DNA of 64,000 bases from Candidatus Saccharibacteria bacterium UBA6664. GTDB lineage: Bacteria; Patescibacteriota; Saccharimonadia; Saccharimonadales; Saccharimonadaceae. The stretch lies in NCBI GenBank assembly GCA_002455275.1, contig DKKO01000003.1, forward strand, positions 1,267 to 65,266, in the 5' to 3' direction. The translations under genes and the position numbers were made by a program. How positions within the stretch are numbered: the stretch's first letter is position 1; each line of letters starts with the position of its first letter. The notes below the pieces were generated by a model that made no database searches, was not told where the DNA came from, and saw only the letters and a list, made by a program, of their open reading frames with translations. This document shows, in pieces, positions 49,713 through 57,724 of this stretch.

Positions 49713-50540
49713 ATGAATCACCCTCTTCCTAAGCTCGTGACCTTCGATGGCGAGGCGCGCAGTGGCAAAGGCACAATTGTACAAACCACCAAAGATTATT
49801 TGCGTGACGAATGTGGCTATGAGGTAATGCTAATTGATGCGGGACAAGTGTTCCGCGTTTTAGTTGTGGGAGCTACGCGCGCAGGCGTCGACGTAAACGA
49901 CCCAGGTGCGATAGACGCATTTTTGGCCGACGAAGCCCAGGCGGATGCATGCGTGCAGCTTGTAAAAGACGTGTACCACATGGAAAAGGCCGAACGAGAT
50001 GAGTTGCTTTATACCAATGAAGTGGGAGAAAACAGCGCTAAAATTGGTGCTCGCCCGCTTTCGCAAGATTTTAAGGATAATTTGGTACGTAAATGGTTGG
50101 CTGATGCCCGCGCAGAAGGCTTTGAGGTGGTATTACTTGATGGCCGAGCCTTGGAAGAAACTGGCAAAATGCTGCAAGAACGAGAGCTCTGTGACTTCGT
50201 GCTTGGCTTTTACTTCGTGTGTGACCCAGTAGTGGGCGCACGCCGAACGCTTGGTTTCGCGGCTACGGCATACGAGGATCTAGAGCAAAACGATAAAACT
50301 TCGGTAGACCAGCTAGTGGCGCAAATCAACTCACGCAACGATTCCGACCGATTGCGCAAAGTGCAGCCGATAGTGCCGCCAGAGGGAGCTACCCGTATTA
50401 CCCTACCCGACGTTCCCGAAGCGGTTCAAGCAGCTGAGCGGCCAATGTACGTGGTGGATACTAGTGCAGAAGTTTCAAAAGCTGAAATGTCGCTGCCAAT
50501 CGCGAGATTAGTTGCCAACGCACTGGAGCAGCAGAATTAA
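49713..50540 (+). CDS. cmk: Cytidylate-kinase-like protein
   Basis: 275 aa. P-loop FDGEARSGKGTIVQ, later VVLLDGRALEETGKML and a lid-like region RRTLGF...INSRNDSDRLR typical of CMP kinases (RNxxDSxR-like). C-terminal VVDTSAEVSKAE fits. Makes (d)CDP from (d)CMP. Longer in the middle than E. coli Cmk. Kinase identity is fair, strict substrate uncertain. Confidence 0.8.
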   Translation: MNHPLPKLVTFDGEARSGKGTIVQTTKDYLRDECGYEVMLIDAGQVFRVLVVGATRAGVDVNDPGAIDAFLADEAQADACVQLVKDVYHMEKAERDELLYTNEVGENSAKIGARPLSQDFKDNLVRKWLADARAEGFEVVLLDGRALEETGKMLQERELCDFVLGFYFVCDPVVGARRTLGFAATAYEDLEQNDKTSVDQLVAQINSRNDSDRLRKVQPIVPPEGATRITLPDVPEAVQAAERPMYVVDTSAEVSKAEMSLPIARLVANALEQQN

Positions 50541-50637
50541 TTGCTTTTTTATACAGTTTATGCTATAATAGTATTTAGATAGTTCAATCCACCACCGGGG
50601 CGAGCTGTCGCCCCTTGTCATCTACGGAGGTAGCGCC

Positions 50638-51255
50638 ATGCGCGCAACCGGATCTGTTTCGACCGCGCTGGAGGTCGCCTTCAGCGTCTGCGTCGTCATC
50701 TACGGGGTGTGGTTCATGCTCAGCTACTTCGAAGACCGAAGCAGCAACCCGCCGTTCTGGCGGGGACAGTTCAAGACCTTCTTCCCGGGCGACGTGTTCC
50801 TGGCGCTCGCGATCGGCTTTGCCATCACGACCGTGCTGGTCAACCAGCTGAACATCCCCGCGTGGGTGCCAGTGGCCGGCGCCGTCGCTGGCTTCGCAGT
50901 CGGTGTCTTCCTCTTCTTCGTGCAGTTCAGCTCGGAGGAGAAGGCCGACCCTGAGGCCATCTGGATCTGGATCGCACCCACGCGGGTGTGGCACCAGTTC
51001 TTCGTCTGGTGGGCGGGCATCACGCTGGTGGCGACCTTCGTCGTCCCGGTGCTGGTGGCAGTCGTGAGCGGCAGCCACCGCTCTGCCCTGGCCCTTCTGA
51101 CGGTGGTGTTCATGGCGGTCTACGTAGGCCACCTGGTGTACGACGGGGTTCACCCGCCCGAGAAGGTGCCCGGCAAGCCGGTGCACGCGCCGCTCAAGCA
51201 GGAGTACCGCGCGGACTGGCTCGAGGAGCTGGTTCGCAAGGTTTACCCATACTGA
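50638..51255 (+). CDS. GC-rich orphan gene D, polytopic membrane protein
   Basis: 205 aa with five or six helices (about residues 10-30, 48-68, 72-98, 118-140, 145-165) and a basic end. CTACGGAGGTAGCGCC precedes the ATG; TGCTATAATAG lies 70 bases upstream, and the leader holds GGGGCGA/TCGCCCC. Codons end almost only in G/C. CCCTTGTC (50612-50619) pairs with GACAAGGG (51284-51291) across the gene. No family recognised. Confidence 0.72.
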   Translation: MRATGSVSTALEVAFSVCVVIYGVWFMLSYFEDRSSNPPFWRGQFKTFFPGDVFLALAIGFAITTVLVNQLNIPAWVPVAGAVAGFAVGVFLFFVQFSSEEKADPEAIWIWIAPTRVWHQFFVWWAGITLVATFVVPVLVAVVSGSHRSALALLTVVFMAVYVGHLVYDGVHPPEKVPGKPVHAPLKQEYRADWLEELVRKVYPY

Positions 51256-51291
51256 GCTAGCTCGCCGCCACCACCTGACCGACGACAAGGG

Positions 51292-51338
51292 AGCCGCCCA
51301 AGTACCACCGCAGCCAGCGGTGCGAACGGGCGGCTTTC
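51292..51338 (+). terminator. Terminator after GC-rich gene D
   Basis: AGCCGCCC/GGGCGGCT arms enclosing ACCGC/GCGGT, followed by TTTCTC. Confidence 0.78.
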
Positions 51339-51349
51339 TCATGTTCGTG

Positions 51350-51472
51350 CGAGAAATCGGTTTTGGGATTGCTTCGCAAAGACAGACTAAAAGCGAAACG
51401 CGAGGTGTGCTACACTCTTGAGCACACCGAAAGTGGTCTGTCGTACGAGGCGATTACGAAACCGATTTCGAC
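51350..51472. repeat. Long hairpin element 2 (about 120 bp)
   Basis: GAAATCGGTTT (51353-51363) pairs with AAACCGATTTC (51459-51469); imperfect pairing continues inward to GACAGAC/GTCTGTC, with an inner hairpin GGTGTGCT/AGCACACC. It overlaps the last codons of the glycosyltransferase gene on the minus strand. Confidence 0.8.
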
Positions 51473-52722
51473 ATACTTTGAACAGCGTGACTATAAACCT
51501 TCAGAAACGCTTCTTCCATAGCAGTGGCAGTGAGTTTGCTGCCAACCGCTTTGCTGTGAGCGGCGAGTTTCGCGCGGAGCTCTGGCGATTGGTAGAGCTG
51601 CTCCATAGCTTCTGCGATGGCTGATACACTTGGGTGTGTTAGTAAAGCATTTTCAGGAGTTACGCCAACCGTTAGGCGCTCGTCGCAGTATAAAATGGGG
51701 CAACCGGTAGCAGCTGCTTCAGCTAGCACCATGCCCTGCGTGTCGAAATGGTAGGAAGCAAACACAAAACAGTCGGCATTGGCAAATTCGTTAGCCACAC
51801 GCTCGTGATCTTCGTAGTGACCTAGGAACACAACGCGTCCTCGCAATACCGTTTCATGCGCGAGTTTTTTTAGCTCATCTTCTTGCGTGCCAGCACCCAA
51901 AATATATAGCTCTGCGTCGCGCTTGTTTAGCTTGGCGAAAGCCTTAATAATGACATCTACCCGTTTTTCTGGGTCGAGCCGGCCACAGCTTAAAAATCGA
52001 ACCGTATCGTTAGCGTCGCGAATCCGTGCGGCTTTAGGAAAGACGTCGTTGATACCGTTTGCTACTGTAAATGCTCGTTCGGCTAGTTGCCCATGTGTCG
52101 CGTCGTTGATGGCGTCTATGACGTACTGCGCTGGCGAGGTAAATGCGTCGGTATACTGCGCCATTTTTGCTACGGCTTTCCAGTCTTTTCTGCCTAAGTG
52201 TGAACGTTCTTTGCTAGCGAGCTTGCGTGGAAATCGAATGCGAAGTTTGTCACGGTCGCTACGAATGCGGTGCAACATAAACGGCGCGAATTGCATGTAG
52301 GTGTATGAATTAAGCGCTGCTAATATGGGCGAAGTAGAGTGTGTACCGGCGTAATTTGAATGAAACGTGTGCACGTGAGGAATATTGGCAAGCTTGGCAA
52401 TATGAGCGGCTAGAAACATTGAGCCGCGTTCATTTTGCGAGTGAATAACGTCGAATTTGTAGCGCGATATAATGTCGCGGGCTCGTTTGCTTGAAAACTT
52501 TACCGAGCACAAAAAACTCGGCGTACCAGGGATATGCCACGAATCCAGCGCCTCAAAGGTGCAGTGCTCCGGTGGGACAAAAAACGGCTTTGGGGCAAAC
52601 AGCGTGACGTTGTGCCCGGCTTTTACTAGCTCTAGTGTTTGTAATTCGATAGATCGAGCCACGCCCCCAGACGTTGGATAAAAATCGTCCATGATTATGC
52701 CAATGTTGAGTGGGTGTGCCAT
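51454..52722 (-). CDS. Glycosyltransferase family 4
   Basis: 422 aa from the ATG at 52722 (GAAGGCAGC upstream). GT-B fold: NIGIIMDDFYPTSGGVARS at the start, FHSNYAGTHS, and the donor site RFLSCGRLDPEKRVDVII with later FVFASYHFDTQGMVLAEAAATG (E-x7-E type). Retaining transferase using a nucleotide sugar, probably for glycolipid or wall glycan. Divergent from a second GT4 gene; both promoters lie in 64 bp. Confidence 0.9.
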   Translation of the reverse strand: MAHPLNIGIIMDDFYPTSGGVARSIELQTLELVKAGHNVTLFAPKPFFVPPEHCTFEALDSWHIPGTPSFLCSVKFSSKRARDIISRYKFDVIHSQNERGSMFLAAHIAKLANIPHVHTFHSNYAGTHSTSPILAALNSYTYMQFAPFMLHRIRSDRDKLRIRFPRKLASKERSHLGRKDWKAVAKMAQYTDAFTSPAQYVIDAINDATHGQLAERAFTVANGINDVFPKAARIRDANDTVRFLSCGRLDPEKRVDVIIKAFAKLNKRDAELYILGAGTQEDELKKLAHETVLRGRVVFLGHYEDHERVANEFANADCFVFASYHFDTQGMVLAEAAATGCPILYCDERLTVGVTPENALLTHPSVSAIAEAMEQLYQSPELRAKLAAHSKAVGSKLTATAMEEAFLKVYSHAVQSMSKSVS

Positions 52723-52786
52723 GCTGCCTTCATTATACCCTACGTTATATCTCGGCTGTGCTAATGCTATAATAAGCAGTGAAATC

Positions 52787-54151
52787 ATGCGCATCGGACT
52801 ATTTACTGATACCTACAGGCCATCAATCAATGGCATCGTATTCGTGGTTGAAACACTGAAAAAGCACCTGGAAGAGCAAGGTCATGAGGTGTATATTTTT
52901 TGCCCCGCAAAAACCATTCGGCCTAGTCACGACCTTGAATTTGCCGACGACAATATCGTGCGCTTCCCAAGCATTAAGGGTGCGTTTTTTGATGATTACG
53001 ACACGTCAATCTTTTTCGCGCCACGTGTGGTGCAGCAAATTCGTGAGCTGAAGCTTGATGTGGTGCACGTATTTACGCCATCGCAAGTAGGCTTGGTTGG
53101 TGTGCAGGCGGCGGTAAAAAACGAGACGCCATTTATCATGCAGCATTCGACCGATTTGTACGAATTCGTCGAACACTACCCTGTGGTACTGCCGGGCATC
53201 TTGGCGCTTATTGGCATAGTCTTCCCTTTTACCGTAAAACTACAAGGGCAAGACGTACGCGAAATTCTGAAACTGTATCGACCAAGGCGCGGCGTAACAC
53301 AGTGGAATAAAGATATCATCGAAAAAGCCATCACAATTTTGTACAGCAAGGCCGACGCCGTGATTGGCCTGAGTCGAAAGAGCGTGGAACAGCTGGAATC
53401 GTGGCAAGACGAAGAAAAATACAGCTACAAGGTAGAGCTGTTGCCTAATGGCGTCGATGCGCTGCCTAAACCAACCGCGGCTGAGTTAAAAGCCTTTAAG
53501 GCACAGCACGGTATTACAGATAGCGACGAGGTGTTTGGCTTTGTTGGTCGTATTGCCGCCGAGAAAAATCTCGATATCTTGCTGCCGGTCATTGAAAAAG
53601 TGGCTAAAAATCGGCCGAATGCCAAACTAGTGTTTGTAGGCGATTTTGAATATCGTGAAACACTGGAAGAAAAGGCTCGTGCTTCAAACGCGAGCGACAG
53701 AATTGTATTTACTGGTGCACTGCCCCGCGACGAGCTTGGTGTGGCGTATGCTGCGATGGACGTGTTCGTATTTCCGTCACTAAAAGACACCCAAGGTTGG
53801 GTGCTGCACGAAGCAGCCCACGCTGGCTTACCGATAGTGATTATTGATAAAAAATTGTCTGAAGTAGTGCACGACGGCGTGAATGGACTATACGCCAACA
53901 ATAGCGCTAGCGATGTGGCAAAGAAGGTAGAGCTACTTCTCGCCGACACTGCTAAACGCACTGAATTCTCGAAAGAAAGCAAACGGATTGCTCGTATCTA
54001 TAGTGAGCAGCGGCAAATCAAAGACTTAATAAAGCTATACGAGCGTGTTGTTGAAAAGCGGAACCCGGCTGGGCCACGAAGAATACGACAAATGCGCTGG
54101 CAGGCAGCCCGTATAAAGGAAAAGGCCGCCAGAGTGTGGCGTCAGAGGTAA
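52787..54151 (+). CDS. Glycosyltransferase family 4 (diacylglycerol-glucosyltransferase-like)
   Basis: 454 aa from the ATG at 52787, 14 bases after TGCTATAAT. MRIGLFTDTYRPSINGIVFVVETL, HSTDLYEF, LPNGVD, VGRIAAEKNLDILLPVI and FPSLKDTQGWVLHEAAHAG follow the GT4 lipid-glycosyltransferase pattern. C-terminal 40 residues are very basic, which suits binding to acidic membrane lipids. Probably a peripheral membrane enzyme making glycolipids. Confidence 0.9.
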   Translation: MRIGLFTDTYRPSINGIVFVVETLKKHLEEQGHEVYIFCPAKTIRPSHDLEFADDNIVRFPSIKGAFFDDYDTSIFFAPRVVQQIRELKLDVVHVFTPSQVGLVGVQAAVKNETPFIMQHSTDLYEFVEHYPVVLPGILALIGIVFPFTVKLQGQDVREILKLYRPRRGVTQWNKDIIEKAITILYSKADAVIGLSRKSVEQLESWQDEEKYSYKVELLPNGVDALPKPTAAELKAFKAQHGITDSDEVFGFVGRIAAEKNLDILLPVIEKVAKNRPNAKLVFVGDFEYRETLEEKARASNASDRIVFTGALPRDELGVAYAAMDVFVFPSLKDTQGWVLHEAAHAGLPIVIIDKKLSEVVHDGVNGLYANNSASDVAKKVELLLADTAKRTEFSKESKRIARIYSEQRQIKDLIKLYERVVEKRNPAGPRRIRQMRWQAARIKEKAARVWRQR

Positions 54152-54161
54152 AAAACCTCTG
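54143..54161. terminator. Terminator hairpin after the glycosyltransferase gene
   Basis: CAGAGGT-AAAAA-ACCTCTG; the gene's stop codon is in it. Also serves the convergent small gene 54200-54319. Confidence 0.75.
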
Positions 54162-54199
54162 GGCGACCTTCCTCTAGCGGCGAGCCAGTAGATGAAGCG

Positions 54200-54319
54200 C
54201 TAGAGACGCTTCAGGATGCCTCTTGCGCGCCAGCGCAGATACGGCCGTCGCCACCATGGCAGCGACAGTGCTGTGCGTCTCCACGACTCAGCGTGGTCAC
54301 GCAGTTCCTCATCTGTCAT
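54200..54319 (-). CDS. GC-rich micro-ORF, 39 aa, Arg/Trp-rich
   Basis: GGAGGTTCGAG then ATG opens 39 codons: MTDEELRDHAESWRRTALS, then LPWWRRPYLRWRARGILKRL. A short acidic helix followed by a strongly basic, Trp-rich segment, like a membrane-active or nucleic-acid-binding peptide. G/C-rich codons. TCGGG/CCCGA hairpin in the leader. Small, so coding is likely but not certain. Confidence 0.55.
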   Translation of the reverse strand: MTDEELRDHAESWRRTALSLPWWRRPYLRWRARGILKRL

Positions 54320-54424
54320 CTCGAACCTCCAAAGGGTCGGGCTCTCCCGAACGGGACTATGACATTACTTTGCCATAATCACTAGCTCAGTGCAAGTATA
54401 AGTATTGCATTTTATTAAACAATG

Positions 54425-54627
54425 TGCTATAATAAGAACATAAGGAGGTGTTTTGACACCTTCTTCGTATTCGTGATCAGTGCAACGTGTGATGCGGAAG
54501 CCTTATTTGAAGCGTTTACTTCAAGTGAGACTTCCGTGTCACCCGAGATACACGGGTCGCTGAAAACGTAACATCTCTCAGCGAAGCAGTACCCAACCCC
54601 TCGTCCAAGACAGAAGGAGTACGACAC
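54425..54627 (+). promoter_or_regulatory. Promoter and 200-base structured leader of GC-rich gene E
   Basis: TGCTATAATAAG at the left end, then AAGGAGGTGT/ACACCTTCTT hairpin, CCCG/CGGG hairpin and the repeat arm ATCTCTCAGCGA. No ORF of note. A leader this long is unusual in this genome, where most are under 20 bases. Confidence 0.6.
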
Positions 54628-55104
54628 ATGACCAGCAAGGCCCAGCTCCAGGAGCAGGTCAACAACCTTCGGTGGGACCTGTCCAGTGTCCGAGACGGCA
54701 TGGCGCGCCGTGACTACCGCCAGCGCCGCACCGACTCGTGGCTCGACAGGTTCCCCGAGGGTGTCGCCAACGCCCTCGGCGTCGAGCAGCACGACTTCGT
54801 GTCGGAGCGGTGGACGAGCACCTGCGTGCTCGGCAACGACGTCGCCAAGCTCACCGTCGACGCCGTGACCCACCGGATGACCTTCCAGGCCATCCAGCAC
54901 GAGACGGTGCCCAACCTGTCCATCGTGCTCGACGACGACCCGGACTGGGACGACCTGAGGTCCGGCGACCTTGCCGAGATCGAGGAGTGGTTCCGGTGGG
55001 CATCGACGGGCGAGAAGTTCGACCCGGCGGCCGCCGCGGAGGCGCTCAACGCCCTCTGACGACCCGGCTACACCCCGCCCAGCCCGGCCACCTCGCTGAG
55101 AGAT
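54573..55104. repeat. 12-bp inverted repeat flanking GC-rich gene E
   Basis: ATCTCTCAGCGA (54573-54584, leader) and its exact complement TCGCTGAGAGAT (55093-55104, between stop and terminator). Third case of complementary arms around a GC-rich unit, again with its own sequence. Confidence 0.78.
54628..55059 (+). CDS. GC-rich orphan gene E, unknown
   Basis: 143 aa. AGAAGGAGTACGACAC before the ATG. Helical start (MTSKAQLQEQVNNLRWDL), an acidic stretch VLDDDPDWDDL and an Ala-rich end. Nearly all codons end in G or C. No family recognised. Followed by a 12-bp terminator hairpin. Confidence 0.72.
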   Translation: MTSKAQLQEQVNNLRWDLSSVRDGMARRDYRQRRTDSWLDRFPEGVANALGVEQHDFVSERWTSTCVLGNDVAKLTVDAVTHRMTFQAIQHETVPNLSIVLDDDPDWDDLRSGDLAEIEEWFRWASTGEKFDPAAAAEALNAL

Positions 55105-55108
55105 GACT

Positions 55109-55136
55109 GGGGGTGCGCACAACCGTGCGCACCCCC
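55109..55136 (+). terminator. Terminator after GC-rich gene E
   Basis: GGGGGTGCGCAC-AACC-GTGCGCACCCCC, perfect 12-bp stem. Confidence 0.75.
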
Positions 55137-55157
55137 AACATCTCCAATTTGATAGAG

Positions 55158-55188
55158 AAAATCACCCAAGTATTGCTTGGGTGATTTT
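55158..55188. terminator. Bidirectional terminator hairpin
   Basis: AAAATCACCCAAG-TATTG-CTTGGGTGATTTT, 13-bp stem with T-runs on both strands. It would end a minus-strand transcript of the candidate RNA region 55189-55650. Confidence 0.75.
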
Positions 55189-55650
55189 GTGTTACATGGT
55201 TGAACCGAAGTCCAACCGACGATTGCACCTGAACAGGGTGGTCTCGTTGCGACGTGCAAGCAGAAGTGGTATGAGCACTCCCGACTTACAGACGTATGCA
55301 TTAGGTCGGACTTCGGGTGGTGAGAACGGCTATGCGGCGTGTGCTTCGCGGGCAATCGTCCTTGTGTCGGACGTTCACCGCATGAGGATGCTGGCGGCTA
55401 GCCGTGGCACGTCACGTGGACGCTTATCGGAGGTGATGGAGGTTCATTGCCCCGAGAGGCGTGCCTTTCGGCGGGAACCATCTTTTCGAGCTTATTGCCT
55501 TTCCCCGGCTGGTCGCGCCTCCCGGGACGCGGGACTCTCCCCTGGAAGGAACTTAATCTCCCGGAGGACACCTGCTACTCGAGTTACAGGTGTGTGGTAG
55601 GTTTACACCATTGGGGTCTCACCGAATATACTCCGATAAAAAAACTGTAT
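55189..55650 (-). ncRNA. Candidate large structured RNA (strand uncertain)
   Basis: About 460 bases, GC-rich, with no convincing gene. Many helices: CCGAAGTCC/GGACTTCGG (55205-55213, 55308-55316) enclosing TTGCAC/GTGCAA; GGTTC/GAACC (55441-55479) around CCGA-AGGC/GCCT-TCGG; CACCTG/CAGGTG (55569-55592). On the minus strand GAGTATATT near 55635 is a promoter candidate and 55158-55188 a terminator. Not matched by eye to RNase P RNA, tmRNA or SRP RNA. Confidence 0.45.
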
Positions 55651-55674
55651 CGCAACCGAAAATGAATGTAAAGC

Positions 55675-55947
55675 TTAAGCGGTAACGAGTCGGTTCTTTT
55701 CGAGAGCTGATTGTAATGCTGGGCGGTTGAAGCCTAGAATCATTTCACCGGCAATATCGGTTACTGGCACGCCTTGAAAATTGCCGCCAAGTTTTTCGAG
55801 CAGCTCATCTTTAGCTGCGTCGTCTTCTTCGATATTTTTAGCGACATATTTCACGCCAAGTTTATCAAGCCATTGCTTTTCAGTCGCGCAAAATGCGCAA
55901 AATGTGGTTGTGTAGATTGTTACTGCATTGGTGTTGGTGTCGCTCAT
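55675..55947 (-). CDS. Glutaredoxin-like protein
   Basis: 90 aa. VTIYTTTFCAFCATEKQWL with a CxxC site, GVPVTDI cis-Pro and GFNRPAL. Thiol-disulphide exchange in the cytoplasm. Leader has GAGGGAACGAC before the ATG. Mycoredoxin-like CxFC, so could work with an actinobacterial-type thiol, but this is not shown. Confidence 0.92.
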   Translation of the reverse strand: MSDTNTNAVTIYTTTFCAFCATEKQWLDKLGVKYVAKNIEEDDAAKDELLEKLGGNFQGVPVTDIAGEMILGFNRPALQSALEKNRLVTA

Positions 55948-55990
55948 GTCGTTCCCTCTCTTCGTTTCTTACTATACATTGTACAGCAAG

Positions 55991-56200
55991 CTAGCCGCCT
56001 TGCCTAGATGGTTTGCTGGTAAAATGCCACCCCAAACACTGGGGGCACTGATAGATTGAAAGCTCAACCTGAGGCCGAGTAAGTTCGGCGTCCTCAAGCG
56101 CTCGTAAGGCCAGAGCCTCTGAGGTGAAACGTCGCTTGTGCGCGCAGCTCGCGGCTGGCGTATACGGTGTATGCTTTTTGGGTGATATTTTGCGTGGCAC
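55991..56200 (-). CDS. Small zinc-ribbon-like protein
   Basis: 69 aa from a GTG at 56200. Basic start, a helix, then YQCPQCLGWHFTS, a single CPxC-G-WH knuckle common in short proteins that copy a tRNA/rRNA-type zinc ribbon. Weak ribosome site. No known function. Confidence 0.6.
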   Translation of the reverse strand: MPRKISPKKHTPYTPAASCAHKRRFTSEALALRALEDAELTRPQVELSIYQCPQCLGWHFTSKPSRQGG

Positions 56201-56242
56201 GGTAGAAATTCATCTCTCTTTCTGTTATACTTTGCATTGTAC

Positions 56243-56500
56243 ATGAGTACGTCAGGCGACAATAGTGGAGGCACGCCGACGCCGCCGGTTCGCCGGGCGG
56301 TCCTTTTAATGCTCGGTGATATAGCCGACACAACATGGCGCATGTTTGGCCCCGTTGTTGTGTTTACAGGTCTCGGTTTATGGGCGGATAGCTCTTACAA
56401 TACCGGTCCATGGCTAGCACTCGCAGGAGTACTCATAGGTTCCGCAGGAGCGGCACTACTAGTGAAACAACAGTTAACAAAGGTCAATCAACAGAAATGA
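56243..56500 (+). CDS. atpI: AtpI-like assembly protein
   Basis: 85 aa from the ATG at 56243; TATACT lies 14 bases upstream. Two helices (about residues 32-50 and 55-74) with GPVVVFTGLGLWAD and GVLIGSAGAALL, as in AtpI/AtpZ, which helps c-ring assembly. First gene of the ATP synthase operon; its TGA overlaps the atpB ATG. Confidence 0.8.
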   Translation: MSTSGDNSGGTPTPPVRRAVLLMLGDIADTTWRMFGPVVVFTGLGLWADSSYNTGPWLALAGVLIGSAGAALLVKQQLTKVNQQK

Positions 56501-57294
56501 TGCAACAATTTGCCGCACTCGATCTTCACATCGACATCAAAACCGCACCAATTTTTCACATTGGTGATTTTGCGGTAACTAACGCCATGCTTACCGGTAC
56601 GGTAAGCTTGCTGATATTTTTCGCCGTATTCTTTTATGTCGCCTACAAAGTGAAAAATGGCCAATACAACCGTTTTGTTGGTTTGGTGCAATGGGCGTTT
56701 GAAGGCATGCTCGGGCAAATCAACAGCGTGATTCCCGATAAAACAATTGCCAGACGAATTATGCCACTAGCGATGACGATTTTCTTTTATGTGCTAATCA
56801 GCTACTGGATGAGTATTTTGCCGGGGCTCGATAGTATTAAGTGGAACGGCGACCCAATTTTGCGCTCGATTGCCGCTGATATGAACTTTACCTTTGCTTT
56901 AGCGTTCATTTCACTGGTGGCAACGCAAATGTATGCGATCCGACAGCTTGGCGGCATGGGTAATCTTAGTCGCTATTTCCGAAACCCGATCAAAGATCCG
57001 CTTGGGTCGTTTGAGGGCATTTTGGAATTGATTGGTGAGCTAAGCCGCTACACGGCCCTAAGCTTACGTTTGTTTGGAAACTGTTTCGCTGGCGAGGTGC
57101 TGCTGCTTATCATGAGCGTGCTGACTGGCTATTTCGCAGCCTTAGCATTGCCGGTATTTATGGCGTTTGAGCTGTTTATTGGCTTTATTCAGGCCTACGT
57201 ATTCTTTATCTTAACTGTGATATTTACTTCCCTGGCCATTTCTCACGGCCCTCACGATGATCATTCTACCCATGCTAAGCAGGAGGCCGCGTAA
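56497..57294 (+). CDS. atpB: ATP synthase subunit a
   Basis: 266 aa from ATG 56497 (ATGA overlap with atpI). Five helices; the proton-channel Arg is in LSLRLFGNCFAGE. Forms the half-channels against the c-ring in the membrane. Confidence 0.95.
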   Translation: MMQQFAALDLHIDIKTAPIFHIGDFAVTNAMLTGTVSLLIFFAVFFYVAYKVKNGQYNRFVGLVQWAFEGMLGQINSVIPDKTIARRIMPLAMTIFFYVLISYWMSILPGLDSIKWNGDPILRSIAADMNFTFALAFISLVATQMYAIRQLGGMGNLSRYFRNPIKDPLGSFEGILELIGELSRYTALSLRLFGNCFAGEVLLLIMSVLTGYFAALALPVFMAFELFIGFIQAYVFFILTVIFTSLAISHGPHDDHSTHAKQEAA

Positions 57295-57310
57295 ATGAGG
57301 AACACACGCA

Positions 57311-57446
57311 TGCGAACTTCCAAGCATATTCATTTCTTTAGCACACTTTACGGGGAGCTTTGCTCGCCCGTGGCGTTGGGCTGACCTCTCTCGCTACGCG
57401 AATAGAGGTCACACGCTTCAGAAATGAACATACTTGGCAGTTCGCC
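57311..57446. repeat. Long hairpin element 3 (136 bp) inside the atp operon
   Basis: Arms of 32 bases, 57311-57342 and 57415-57446, pair at about 28 of 32 positions (for example CCAAG/CTTGG, TTCATTTCT with AGAAATGAA). The loop has two more hairpins: ACGGG-GAGC/GCTC-CCCGT (57350-57371) and GACCTCT/AGAGGTC (57383-57410). It sits between atpB and atpE, where c-subunit output must be raised over a, so an mRNA processing or stability element is a fair guess. Confidence 0.85.
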
Positions 57447-57503
57447 ACCTACTTAACAGAGTGAATGATATAATTGTAAGTAATAACAAAGGAGTAATAA
57501 TAA

Positions 57504-57716
57504 ATGGAACAACTAGCATTTGGTCTAGCATACGCCCTACCTGCACTTGGTGCTGCTGTAGGTATCGGTATTATTGGTAACGGTGCGCTGAACGCGCTTG
57601 GTCGTAACCCAGAAAAATTGGCCGACATCCGTACATTGATGATTACCGCTATCGTGTTCGCTGACTCATTGGCGATTATCGGTATCATCGTGGCTATTAT
57701 CGCGAAGTTTATCTAG
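57504..57716 (+). CDS. atpE: ATP synthase subunit c
   Basis: 70 aa, two helices with the polar loop GRNPEK between. The ion-binding carboxylate is Asp in VFADSLAIIG (Glu is commoner outside enterics). No Na+-type Gln pattern is evident, so proton use is more likely. Strong site AAAGGAGTAATAATA. Confidence 0.96.
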   Translation: MEQLAFGLAYALPALGAAVGIGIIGNGALNALGRNPEKLADIRTLMITAIVFADSLAIIGIIVAIIAKFI

Positions 57717-57724
57717 GAGTGTAG

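Noticed and set aside
55103..55600. 165-codon plus-strand open frame as a protein gene
   Set aside because: No ribosome site, no third-base bias like the neighbouring GC-rich genes, no recognisable motif, and it lies across several strong helices. Left as a candidate RNA region.
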